Shown piece by piece: positions 1 through 7,725 of a stretch of 27,344 bases of DNA. The position numbers were made by a program, and so were the translations under genes. The number at the start of each line of letters is the position of its first letter. Positions within the stretch are counted from its first letter, which is position 1. Source of the stretch: Tritrichomonas foetus (taxonomy: Eukaryota; Parabasalia; Tritrichomonadida; Tritrichomonadidae); NCBI GenBank assembly GCA_001839685.1, contig MLAK01001055.1, positions 9,129 to 36,472 of the forward strand, in the 5' to 3' direction. Under the pieces are notes generated by a model, which was given only the letters and a program-made list of their open reading frames with translations, was not told where the DNA came from and did not search any database.

Positions 1-73
1 ATATTAATCATTCTATCATATTAATCATTCTATCATATTAAATCATTCTATTCTATTATTCATTCTATTCTTC
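1..73. repeat. 17-bp tandem repeat, degenerating into CATTCTATT units
   Basis: Two identical 17-bp copies (ATATTAATCATTCTATC) occupy 1-17 and 18-34. A third copy from 35 carries one extra A. Shorter CATTCTATT-type units follow to about 73. The array touches the left window edge, so its full length is unknown. Its right end overlaps the stop codon of the decayed coding remnant at 65. Confidence 0.85.
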
Positions 74-378
74 TTCATGCGAATCAACAGGAATCCATTC
101 TAGAATTTTCATTTGATCTAACATTTTCTTCTTAATTGGAACTATAGATTTTTGTTTTTCCTCTTCTGAACATGTTCTAGGGAATGCAAAAAGATCATTT
201 GGAAAGTGAAGAACTAGGGACAACCATAAAAAAGATAAGATTAATGTCGGAGATGAGTTAATCTCAACAACACATATTTATCAGATGAATTCTCAATCAT
301 TTCCTTCACAGCAAAAAAAGCAGATTGCAAAATCTTTATCTTCAATCGCAGAAAATAAATTTGCAATGACTACTTTTT
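65..378 (-). pseudogene. C-terminal remnant of a decayed protein gene (unknown family)
   Basis: On the minus strand an open frame of 70 codons runs from 277 to a TAG at 65-67 with no usable start Met. Its translation looks like a real protein C-terminus: a hydrophobic helix-like stretch (LILSFLWLSLVLHFPNDLF), then a charged segment with SEEEKQK, PIKKKMLDQM and a final DSHEEE. Further 5' the coding character continues in other frames: VIANLFSAIEDKDFAICFF begins at 370, and AVKEMIENSSDKYVLLRLTH lies in the next frame. The switch falls near a run of seven T (minus strand) at about 311-317, so two frameshifts would be needed to join the pieces. The alternating hydrophobic and charged helices would suit a HEAT-like solenoid, but no family was recognised. 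Chance open frames of this length do occur in AT-rich DNA, so confidence is limited. Confidence 0.35.
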
Positions 379-587
379 AGTATAAATTATTTTTGCACGT
401 TGTTATTTTTGAACGTAAAGTTATTCGCTTTCTTGAGTTGGAGTTATTATGACAAATATTATTTGATTAGTCATTATGAAGTTTCTTAAATATATGATTG
501 ATGGGAACAAAGTTGGAATCACTAATAAGTTATTCAACTTGTTACTCACAAAATAAATAAAAAATATAAAAATAGAACATAAATTTT

Positions 588-779
588 CCTCCGTCTCTAA
601 TTAAAGAAACGGAAATCGCCCCAAGAGGCAATGAATCACCTATAAAGGTAAGAAAGGGAAAGAAGAACTCTTCCCAGCTTTCATTGATTCAATCGGGTTA
701 TCAAAAACATTGTATTTAATATATTGTTTACAAATGTTATGAGTCCGTGGGGGTTTAAAAGCTTCTCCGGAAGCTTTTT
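588..779 (+). ncRNA. Candidate structured small RNA with terminator-like hairpin
   Basis: This non-coding stretch has several nested complementary segments. ACGGA (609-613) can pair with TCCGT at 744-748 or with the copy at 590-594. TGAATCA (632-638) pairs perfectly with TGATTCA (685-691) and encloses two hairpins, CCT/AGG (639-641/646-648) and GGGAA/TTCCC (656-660/671-675). The block ends with a perfect 9-bp stem (757-765/770-778) closed by a C(TCCG)G loop, which fits the stable UNCG tetraloop class, followed by a T run. This resembles a Pol III-type RNA with a 3' hairpin. I could not match it to U1, U2, U4, U5, U6, SRP, RNase P or tRNA. The pairing is seen in the sequence; transcription is inferred. 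Confidence 0.3.
757..779 (+). terminator. Perfect 9-bp hairpin with UNCG-type loop and T run
   Basis: AAAAGCTTC at 757-765 and GAAGCTTTT at 770-778 are perfect complements around the loop TCCG, with T continuing to 779. The closing pair is C-G, as in the extra-stable cUNCGg class. It could be the 3' end of an RNA transcribed from the left. Function is inferred from shape only. Confidence 0.45.
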
Positions 780-821
780 CTATAAATTCTATAATATAAA
801 GAAATTCTAAAATATAAAAAA

Positions 822-935
822 AGATTTGTTGTATTCAAAACAACAAGAAATAAAATCGACACCGCGTTGCCTGTGAACACAGCATCTAAATGTTAAGCAG
901 CAAAGCCGAGATTCTTCATCTCAGGCCTATTTTTT
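822..935 (+). ncRNA. Second candidate structured RNA ending in T6
   Basis: This stretch is locally richer in G and C than its surroundings. Three hairpins follow one another. TTGTTG/CAACAA pairs 826-831 with 841-846. A bulged stem around 868-884 pairs TG-C-CTG with CAGCA. A strong stem pairs GCC-GAGAT (905-912) with ATCTC-A-GGC (918-926). A run of six T at 930-935 then follows, the usual RNA polymerase III stop signal. No tRNA A/B boxes or known snRNA core motifs were found. It may be independent or the 3' part of a longer RNA starting near 588. Confidence 0.28.
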
Positions 936-970
936 ATGCCACATAAACTAAAAATTAAGAATTAAATAAA

Positions 971-1000
971 AAAATGCTGATTATCATTCATCAGCATTTT
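971..1000. repeat. Perfect 10-bp inverted repeat (hairpin)
   Basis: AAAATGCTGA (971-980) and TCAGCATTTT (991-1000) are perfect inverted copies around a 10-nt loop. It lies about 90 bp beyond the 3' end of the Myb gene. On the minus strand the stem runs into T-rich DNA (seven A in a row on the plus strand just to its left), so it could act in Myb transcript termination or 3'-end formation. That role is a guess. Confidence 0.6.
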
Positions 1001-1090
1001 CTCGTTTGTCGTTTTCAAAGTTGTCCCAAAATGGACAGATAATATTTTTTCGAACTTGTTTGAAATAAATCTATATATTATTTCAACAAG

Positions 1091-1885
1091 TTAGAAGCAA
1101 AACAATCCAGTGTTGTCAAAATCAAACACTTGATTCATATCTTCGTCATTGTTATCAAGCATAGGAGTAAAATCAAATTCAAAATAATCATCTGAAATGA
1201 TTTCACCTTCACTTCCACTTTGAATGGATTCATCATTTGAGCTTTCACCAGAGCTGAGTGGTGAGCTAGCAGTTGCAGAATTTGGAAGCTCGTCTGGTGT
1301 TGGACAGACGCTTGTTAATGTGGTGATCTGATTTGTTGATGAACTTGGTGAAATTGAAGCCATCTTTAATGTTGAGACGGTTTGCTTGCTCCTGCGAACA
1401 CGCTTTTCTTGAACAGTGTGGCTTGTCAAGACAACCCATCTGTTCTTGAGATTGACATCTGTTCGATTGGGGAAAAACTTGGCAATAATTGACCATTGTG
1501 AACCAAGCTCCTTGTATTTTTGTTGAAGAAGCTCATCTTCATCGGCAGTCCATGGGGTCTTACTGACAGATGGGCAAAGATAGTTCTTCCATCTTTCACG
1601 GCATTGGCGACAGTTTCGGGTTCCCATTTTATCTGCAATTCGCTTCCAATTTGAGTCGCCTAATTCGTTGACGATCTGGGTCAGTTTTTCGTCTTCTTCT
1701 TGTGTGAACTTGTGTTTGATTTGCCTTCTGGAATCATTGTTGGATGAACAGCTGCTGTTGGTGGCTGGGTTGAGAACTTGATAATTCAACGGCATCAAAG
1801 GCGGGAATGATGTTTGTGGAAGAGCGAATACATGATTGTTGTGAAATGCCATTTGGTTGAACATGGCGCTGTTATAGCAGTGCAT
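1091..1885 (-). CDS. R2R3 Myb-like DNA-binding protein
   Basis: A 264-residue protein with two Myb repeats. Repeat 1 (about 59-103) has its first tryptophan replaced by Phe60, then Trp80 and Trp99; its third helix, RNCRQCRERWKNYL, is a classic recognition helix. Repeat 2 (about 109-153) has Trp112, Trp131 and Trp150, with recognition helix VNLKNRW. A basic stretch KRVRRSK (161-167) follows and may be a nuclear localisation signal. Residues 168-225 are Ser/Thr-rich and the C-terminus (226-264) is acidic and aromatic, like an activation tail. The N-terminal 50 residues are low-complexity. In trichomonads many Myb proteins of this size bind short AACGAT-type promoter elements, and one such site lies upstream of 20706. 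The family call is firm; targets are unknown. The start is the first Met of the open frame. Confidence 0.9.
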   Translation of the reverse strand: MHCYNSAMFNQMAFHNNHVFALPQTSFPPLMPLNYQVLNPATNSSCSSNNDSRRQIKHKFTQEEDEKLTQIVNELGDSNWKRIADKMGTRNCRQCRERWKNYLCPSVSKTPWTADEDELLQQKYKELGSQWSIIAKFFPNRTDVNLKNRWVVLTSHTVQEKRVRRSKQTVSTLKMASISPSSSTNQITTLTSVCPTPDELPNSATASSPLSSGESSNDESIQSGSEGEIISDDYFEFDFTPMLDNNDEDMNQVFDFDNTGLFCF

Positions 1886-4232
1886 ATTTAATAAATGGTA
1901 ATTCGAAAAATGAAATCATTTCTTTTCAAAAAAGGACTAATTCAATAGAAGAAATCAATGTGTTTTCAACATGAATCTGAGATTTTACTCAATGAATGTA
2001 TAATTTTTATTCAATTGAGGATTTTGAAAGAAATGGTCTTAAAAATATTTCATGTAATCCAATTTTTGAATAAAAAGTTGAACTTCAAAATGATAGTTTG
2101 GTCGCGAAATTAAAAGGGCGAAATCAAATTGTGTGAAAGATAATCGTACTTTTTGTGTGTATCATTCAAAATTGTAGAAGAGAAAAAGTTTGTAATAAAA
2201 GACAATGAAAATCTATCAACATTTTTGGATTTCAGAAAATAATTGATTTATAGAAGAATTTGTGAAGATAAATGAATAAATTTATTGAAATTAACTATCG
2301 CGCTAAGAAAAAATCAGCTCTCTTGAATTCATTCAAATTATTCATACACTTTAAATCAGGACTATCAAATTTATTTTTCATTTTATCCTTCATTCTTTCA
2401 CTTATATGCCAATAAGCAAATCTGATTTAAAATTAAAAGTAGATTTTTGCTTTAGGAAAAAGAGTATCACAACTTATGGCTCATAACCGTTTGAAAATAA
2501 TTTGGAGTAAATTTTTTAGTCACGAAAGTAGTGTGTCTAACTTGCAGAAAGATGATAATACCTTTATTTGGCAAATCATTGGAAAATTATTGATTTTGAA
2601 AAAAATGGTTTTACCGAATCATGGGAACAGAAGAATCTATTGTAAATGGAAAGAAAATCATATTATTTATCAAATATGTAGTTGGTGGTGATTTCATGAA
2701 TAAAAAAATTAATTTCTGTGATTGTTGGAGAACTATGATTTCAATTTTTTCAATCACCCAAATTTAAACTAAAATAGAAGGTTTAACATCTCAGAAAAGT
2801 AATTCCAAAAATTTCTCAGATTTTGAATTATCGATAATCAATTAAGCTCCAAATATTTCGAGAAAGATAAATAACATCAGGGAAAAGACAATTTTCACTG
2901 ATAAAAGAATACATTCGAGCTTATTTATTGAGTAAATGTTGAAGCTGAAAAAATTAATATTCAAAAGCCTCATCCATTATTTTGTTATCACGGATATTAG
3001 ATAGAATTCAATTATATATCTGTTATTTGGTTTTTTATTCATATTTTGAAACTTTTCAAAGATATTCCATTGGTTGAAATTTATCATTTACGAATATCGA
3101 TTGCGTTCCGAAAATTTTGTAAATAAAACTTTTCTTCTCCTAATTGTTAGATTGATCATTGCATTGCACCAAATTAAAATCATTCAATTGGAAATTTCAT
3201 CAAAAAAAGTGATTGGAAAAAATGATTCAAGATTTTGTTTTCTGATATATTTTTACAATCAATCAAACAAAAACATTTCGCAACAAATTGAGTGTCTCAA
3301 GTATGATTATAGCTCAATTGAACTCATTAATTTAAATTGAAGCATTTTTCTTTTCTATATTTGGAAACGTTTCTGTGAATGATATTTTGGAAAGAAATTC
3401 AACTGATGAGCATGTATATGAAGCAGCATTTATTTTAACACATCATTCTAAAACATCAAACAATTCTGAATCCTATCAACCTTGATGCTCAGAAAATTCA
3501 ATTTATTCAAATTTGATGTAAAACCTTTTTATATCAACATTTTTTGAATCTAACCTGATATTGACGTTTTTGGGCTTTTCCTTTCGTTATTTCTCTCCAT
3601 ATAACTGTGGTGTAGCAATACACTTTTTTCTGGCGAACAAGATTCAATGACATCTTTATTCGTTCATGTCAAAAGATTTAATTGAAAAAGTTCTTTTTAA
3701 CCTTTCAATATTTTACCTATCAACATTTTGGCGATTCTTACCATCAGAAATATTTAATTGATTCATCTCAGATGATAAAATATGCCGGGCGTTAATTCAG
3801 AGATGTGCAGTTTGATAGATTATTTTTATAAATCGAAATGCATATTTGACTAATCCGATTTCTACAAATTTTATTGCATAAAATGTCACAGCAAAAAATA
3901 TAAACATTTCGATACTATACACTTTTTCATGTAAAACGTTTTTTCATTCGTATAGAATGTGAAAAAAGATAAAAATCTAATCTTTGTCATTCTACAGGTG
4001 GGATATTCCTAGGATAGCCCTTTCTTTGAGTAAGATGATTCCAAAAATGATCAAACTACTAATAGTGAGAAAAAATCGGATGCCAAATTTGGATTCCACA
4101 TTTAAACAGTGAGAAAATATTTAACAGTAAATTTTAAAGAGACTCTATGAAGAGAAATTAAACACAGAGACAATTTGTGAATTTATTTTATTTTATTTAA
4201 ACAAATAAATAAGTTATTAATAATTTTTTCGC
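1886..4232. other. Long spacer (2.35 kb), possible decayed coding pieces, no intact gene
   Basis: No convincing intact gene. Some plus-strand pieces look protein-like but are broken by stops. One is an 88-codon frame at 3074-3340. Another, at about 3336-3485, reads SVNDILERNSTDEHVYEAAF before a TGA. A short one near 2946 reads KINIQKPHPLFCYHGY before a stop. Together they could be an old gene remnant on the plus strand. Other details: a GACCAT element at 2033-2038, an imperfect hairpin at about 3999-4020 (GGGATATTCC/GGATAGCCC), and a 10-bp palindrome CCAAATTTGG at 4083-4092. Both Myb upstream signals and 3' sequences downstream of the Hsp110 gene must lie here. Confidence 0.5.
2033..2038 (-). 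promoter_or_regulatory. Candidate upstream element GACCATTT (Myb gene)
   Basis: In the coding orientation of the Myb gene the sequence reads AAGACCATTTCTTTC, about 148 bp before the start codon. It matches the RCCATWT pattern found upstream of five other minus-strand genes. A second partial copy, TTACCATTTATTAAAT, sits about 10 bp before the ATG. Confidence 0.25.
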
Positions 4233-7055
4233 TCAGAAGAATGGATCTCTCCAGCCAGATCCTCCCCATGGTGATCCCCAGATGTCATCGACTGTTTGCC
4301 TGCTCGGCGGCTGTCTCATTGGTGGCTGTGGCTGCCTTCTTGGTGACTGTTGTGGTACTCCAAATCCGCCCCATGGGTCACCCCAACCATCATCATAGTC
4401 AGGCTGTCTTCTTGGTTGTTGTTGCTGTCTTTGTCTTTGTTGTGGTGGCTCTTCTCTATAAATATTTCTACCATTATATCCACCACCATAGCCATAATCA
4501 TCGTCATCATCTTCATAACCAGCATTCCTCAAATTACTTCTTGTGTTTCTAGAATTGTTTCTAGAGTTCATATAAGGGTTACCACCGAAGAGTTGGTTGA
4601 GTGGATTTGATTGTTGTTGTCTTTGGTAGTAGTCATCGTCATCATCTTCATCGAATCCCCAAGGAGCTCTTTGTCTTCTTCGTTGTTCAGCTGCCAATTG
4701 TTGTCTTCTTTGTTCTTCAGCTCTGCGTTGAAGTTCGGCTCTTCTTTCGGCTTCACGTTGTGCTTCTCTTTGTCGTTCTTGTTCTGCGAGTCTCCTTCTT
4801 TCTTCAGCCTGCGGATCGTATTGCTTCCGAATGAGGTTCTGTCTGCGACGCATTGGTTGACCAAAAAGCATTGAAAATGGATCAATATATTCATCTTCTT
4901 CATTTTCGAGTTGTTTTCTTTGCATTTCTTGTTCTTGAATCCTTCTTCTTAATTCTTCTTCTTCGTTTTGTTGTTGGATTTGTCTACGTTGCCTTATTTC
5001 TTCTTCTTGTTGTTTCTTAGCTCGCCAAATACTTTGTTCCTTTTGTCGTTTAAGTTCGTTTTCGAGCTCCATAACTTTGGCAATTGAGTCATTGATGGTG
5101 AAATCATCTGAAGCAGTTTTTAGTGTTCCAGAGATGTTTTGAATAGCTTCTTTCTCTTTATTTGAATCGGATAATAACTCTGGATATTCTTTTGATTCAT
5201 TGATGATGGAATCTAAACGCCTAATTAATGAAGGGATTTTTTCTTTAATTTCTTTGAATTTGTTGATTCTGTCTGTTATAAGTTTCTTCAAATTATTGAT
5301 TATTTCAAGTCTGCTTTGATATTCTTCAATTGGAAGTTTATCGAATTCATTTTCATCATACCACATCATAATTTCGTTTGTTTTGGCTTCTGCATTTTGT
5401 AATTTTTCATCATCAATAAAATCTTTGTTGTCGCGAAGAATATTTAACATACTGAAGTAGGCAGCTTGTAGTTCGTTCTTTGTGTTATCTAAATTATCTT
5501 CAGCAATATCTGCTGCTTCAAATTCAGCTTCAAGTTTTTGAAGTTCTTCTATTTCACCAGTTGTAAGTCCTACTTTTTGAATGACTGTTACTTTGGCAGC
5601 TTTTTCAGATTCCTGATGCTTGAATGATGCTGTTTCGATTTCGACTGTAGATGATTGTGTGAGCTTGACTGCTAGGTTAACAGTCACAGAATCTTCAACC
5701 TCAGTGTCAATTTTTACAACACAAATTTCATCTCCATTAGATGTCAATTTCACATCACATGTTCCAACTACTTTCAATTCCAGATTAGCTGTTGATGGAA
5801 CTTCTGAAAATTGGGCGAAAAGTTCTTTTTGTTTAATGTGTCCATCAGACCACTCTGCTTCTACAGCGTATGGAGTAACGTCTTTGACAGTCAGATTTAT
5901 TTTTGTCGCAGGATTCAAAAGTGCCGCCATATATGCACTACCAATTGCAAAGCATTCGTCAAGGTTAAGGGAGCGTTTAGGTTCTTCTCCAAAGTACTCC
6001 GTGATCTTTTCCTTTACTGCTGCTACTCGAGATCCGCCGCCCAGAAATTCGACTGCAAATAAATCTTCTTTTTTAATTCCGGCTTTTTCGAGAGCCTCAT
6101 CAATCGGCTTAGTAACTCGTTCCAGAAGAGCTTCAATTTGCGAATTAAATTCTTCACGCTTGACTAAGAAACTGATATCTTTATCCATTATATTCAAAAC
6201 TTCGAATTGGACGACCGGATTAATCGATAATGTTTTCTTTAATTTTTCTGTTGCATTTCTGAATTGAATCATTGCACGCTTGTTTGATGTTGGATCGATA
6301 TTATATTTTTGTTTGACTTTTTCTAAAAGATAATTCTGAAGAGCGACTGTAAAGTGACTTCCTCCAAGTTGATCGTCGTCTGCAAAACTTTTGATAGCAA
6401 CGCTTCCCTGCTTCAGCATTGCGATTGCAACATTCATGGATGAATTTCCAAAATCGATAAATGCGACTGGAACTGGCTTATCTTCTGGTAATCGTTTTGA
6501 GTGAATCATTGTGTATGACACAGCTGCAGCGGTTGTCGAATTAACTAAAGCCATACAATTGACATTTGCGATCTTGCAAGCATTTAAAAGAGATCTTCTC
6601 TGTCGTTCGGGCCACCATGGGGATACAGCGATAACGTATTCGGAGACTGAACTTTCGTTTTCTTTTGCTAAATCGTCAATCTTCTTCATTAAAAACGCAA
6701 TGCATTGTTCTGGTCGGACTAAAACATTTTTGTCATGAAAATTGATTGATACTCCTGTCGTTCCATCTGACATTTCGATGAGTTTGAATGGAACAGAATC
6801 TTGAATGATTAATCGTTCTTTTGAAACGAATGGGAGAGAAACTAACCTCTTTAATTGCGAAATTGTAGTTTCTGTATACATAGTTTGCTGTTGAATTGCT
6901 CCTTCGCCATAATATCTTCGATCGCCTGTATAGCAAACAACTGCCGGATTTAAGCGGCTGCCGTTTGCATTTGGAATAACATCGACTCCACCATTCCTTG
7001 GGATGGCAAGAACAAGGTTTTCGTTGCCGAAATCAACTCCTGCTGATATCCACAT
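4233..7055 (-). CDS. Hsp110/Grp170-type Hsp70-family chaperone with disordered C-terminus
   Basis: A 940-residue Hsp70-superfamily protein. The ATPase domain covers about 1-385: phosphate-1 loop GVDFGNENLVLAI (6-18), phosphate-2 VAFIDFGNSSMNVAI (197-211) and adenosine motif FLGGGSRVAAV (337-347). The usual Hsp70 Gly-Thr-Thr and DLGGGT are altered to GNEN and DFGNSS, as in Hsp110 exchange factors rather than classical Hsp70. A beta-type substrate domain (about 386-495) and an extended helical domain (about 505-665) follow. A strongly charged E/Q/R coiled coil (about 665-795) and an acidic, Gln/Arg/Gly/Trp-rich tail (796-940) come last, with no EEVD end. No signal peptide or ER-retention end is visible, so it is likely cytosolic, acting as nucleotide exchange factor and holdase for Hsp70. 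The tail is unusual for the family. Confidence 0.9.
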   Translation of the reverse strand: MWISAGVDFGNENLVLAIPRNGGVDVIPNANGSRLNPAVVCYTGDRRYYGEGAIQQQTMYTETTISQLKRLVSLPFVSKERLIIQDSVPFKLIEMSDGTTGVSINFHDKNVLVRPEQCIAFLMKKIDDLAKENESSVSEYVIAVSPWWPERQRRSLLNACKIANVNCMALVNSTTAAAVSYTMIHSKRLPEDKPVPVAFIDFGNSSMNVAIAMLKQGSVAIKSFADDDQLGGSHFTVALQNYLLEKVKQKYNIDPTSNKRAMIQFRNATEKLKKTLSINPVVQFEVLNIMDKDISFLVKREEFNSQIEALLERVTKPIDEALEKAGIKKEDLFAVEFLGGGSRVAAVKEKITEYFGEEPKRSLNLDECFAIGSAYMAALLNPATKINLTVKDVTPYAVEAEWSDGHIKQKELFAQFSEVPSTANLELKVVGTCDVKLTSNGDEICVVKIDTEVEDSVTVNLAVKLTQSSTVEIETASFKHQESEKAAKVTVIQKVGLTTGEIEELQKLEAEFEAADIAEDNLDNTKNELQAAYFSMLNILRDNKDFIDDEKLQNAEAKTNEIMMWYDENEFDKLPIEEYQSRLEIINNLKKLITDRINKFKEIKEKIPSLIRRLDSIINESKEYPELLSDSNKEKEAIQNISGTLKTASDDFTINDSIAKVMELENELKRQKEQSIWRAKKQQEEEIRQRRQIQQQNEEEELRRRIQEQEMQRKQLENEEDEYIDPFSMLFGQPMRRRQNLIRKQYDPQAEERRRLAEQERQREAQREAERRAELQRRAEEQRRQQLAAEQRRRQRAPWGFDEDDDDDYYQRQQQSNPLNQLFGGNPYMNSRNNSRNTRSNLRNAGYEDDDDDYGYGGGYNGRNIYREEPPQQRQRQQQQPRRQPDYDDGWGDPWGGFGVPQQSPRRQPQPPMRQPPSRQTVDDIWGSPWGGSGWRDPFF

Positions 7056-7725
7056 CTTGATGCAAATAAATTTATAAAATTTTCTATGATGTTAAATAGC
7101 CGATCAAAAATTGTTGAATATGGTGAGATACAAAACAAAATTATGTATTTCTATTGTGACATCGAAAACTTTTCAGAGATTTTATTACAAGTTGGATACT
7201 CAATATTTGTTTTTTATCTTCTTTTTGAATGAATTCAAATTTTATTAAAATAAATGGCCATGTCATTGAATCTTTTGAAAACTTCGCTTCATGGTGATAT
7301 TGCTCACTTTTCGAAAATAGGCTTCAATCTGGATAAACTAGCAAATTATTGAGAAAAATAGCCAAAACAAAATTTCTCAGGAGTTGAGAAAAATAAGTGA
7401 TCGGGTATATTGAAAAATTTTGTGCTAACTAAAAAAATAAAAGGTCATATCACTCTCAATTGATGCGATAAATGGCATTCAAACAGAAAAAAATTGTTAG
7501 TATTTTTGGTTGAAGAAACGATAGAAAAAACTGTTGCTTGATTAAAAAGTCACTTTCCCTCACTTTTTTGATCATCAACCGAACAAGACAATTTTATTAA
7601 TACACGTAGGAAGATTTATTTCAAGTGAATAGTCTTAAACAAAGAGTGGGAAATCTAAAATATTTTATTTAAAATGAAAATCATTTGTTTAATTGTATCA
7701 TTTATTATTTTCAAGTTTATCTTTC
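7056..7725. other. Spacer between Hsp110 and PP5 genes
   Basis: This 670-bp AT-rich spacer holds the upstream region of the Hsp110 gene and the 3' flank of PP5. It contains a GGCCATTTATT element at 7254-7259 and an AACGATA, Myb-site-like, at 7517-7523. Short open frames (33 codons on plus at 7254-7352, and 50-odd codons on minus ending near 7143) are not supported by anything beyond openness. No RNA gene was recognised. Confidence 0.5.
7254..7259 (-). promoter_or_regulatory. Candidate upstream element GGCCATTT (Hsp110 gene)
   Basis: In coding orientation the site reads CATGGCCATTTATTTTAA, about 199 bp before the Hsp110 start codon. It fits the RCCATWT pattern shared with the other minus-strand genes. 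Confidence 0.25.

Noticed and set aside
841..935. tRNA or U6 snRNA
   Set aside because: No T-arm GGTTCRA, no A/B boxes and no ACAGAGA box were found, so only a generic structured-RNA call is kept.
2535..2548. TCTAACTTGCAG resembling a trichomonad 3' splice site
   Set aside because: No GTAYGT donor was seen upstream in a sensible distance and no coding exon follows.
2476..2691. 71-codon plus-strand frame
   Set aside because: No domain, no conserved composition and no flanking signal. Open frames of this size are expected in AT-rich spacers.
4241..4903. Several plus and minus frames rich in Ser/Val/His or Met/Asn over the Hsp110 tail
   Set aside because: They mirror the repetitive low-complexity tail in other frames.
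5620..6267. 215-codon open frame on the plus strand opposite the Hsp110 gene
   Set aside because: It is antisense to a conserved ATPase domain and has no recognisable fold; it is a shadow of the codon pattern of the real gene.
7254..7352. 33-codon plus-strand frame upstream of Hsp110
   Set aside because: Too short to judge, overlaps the candidate promoter element, and has no homologue I recognise.
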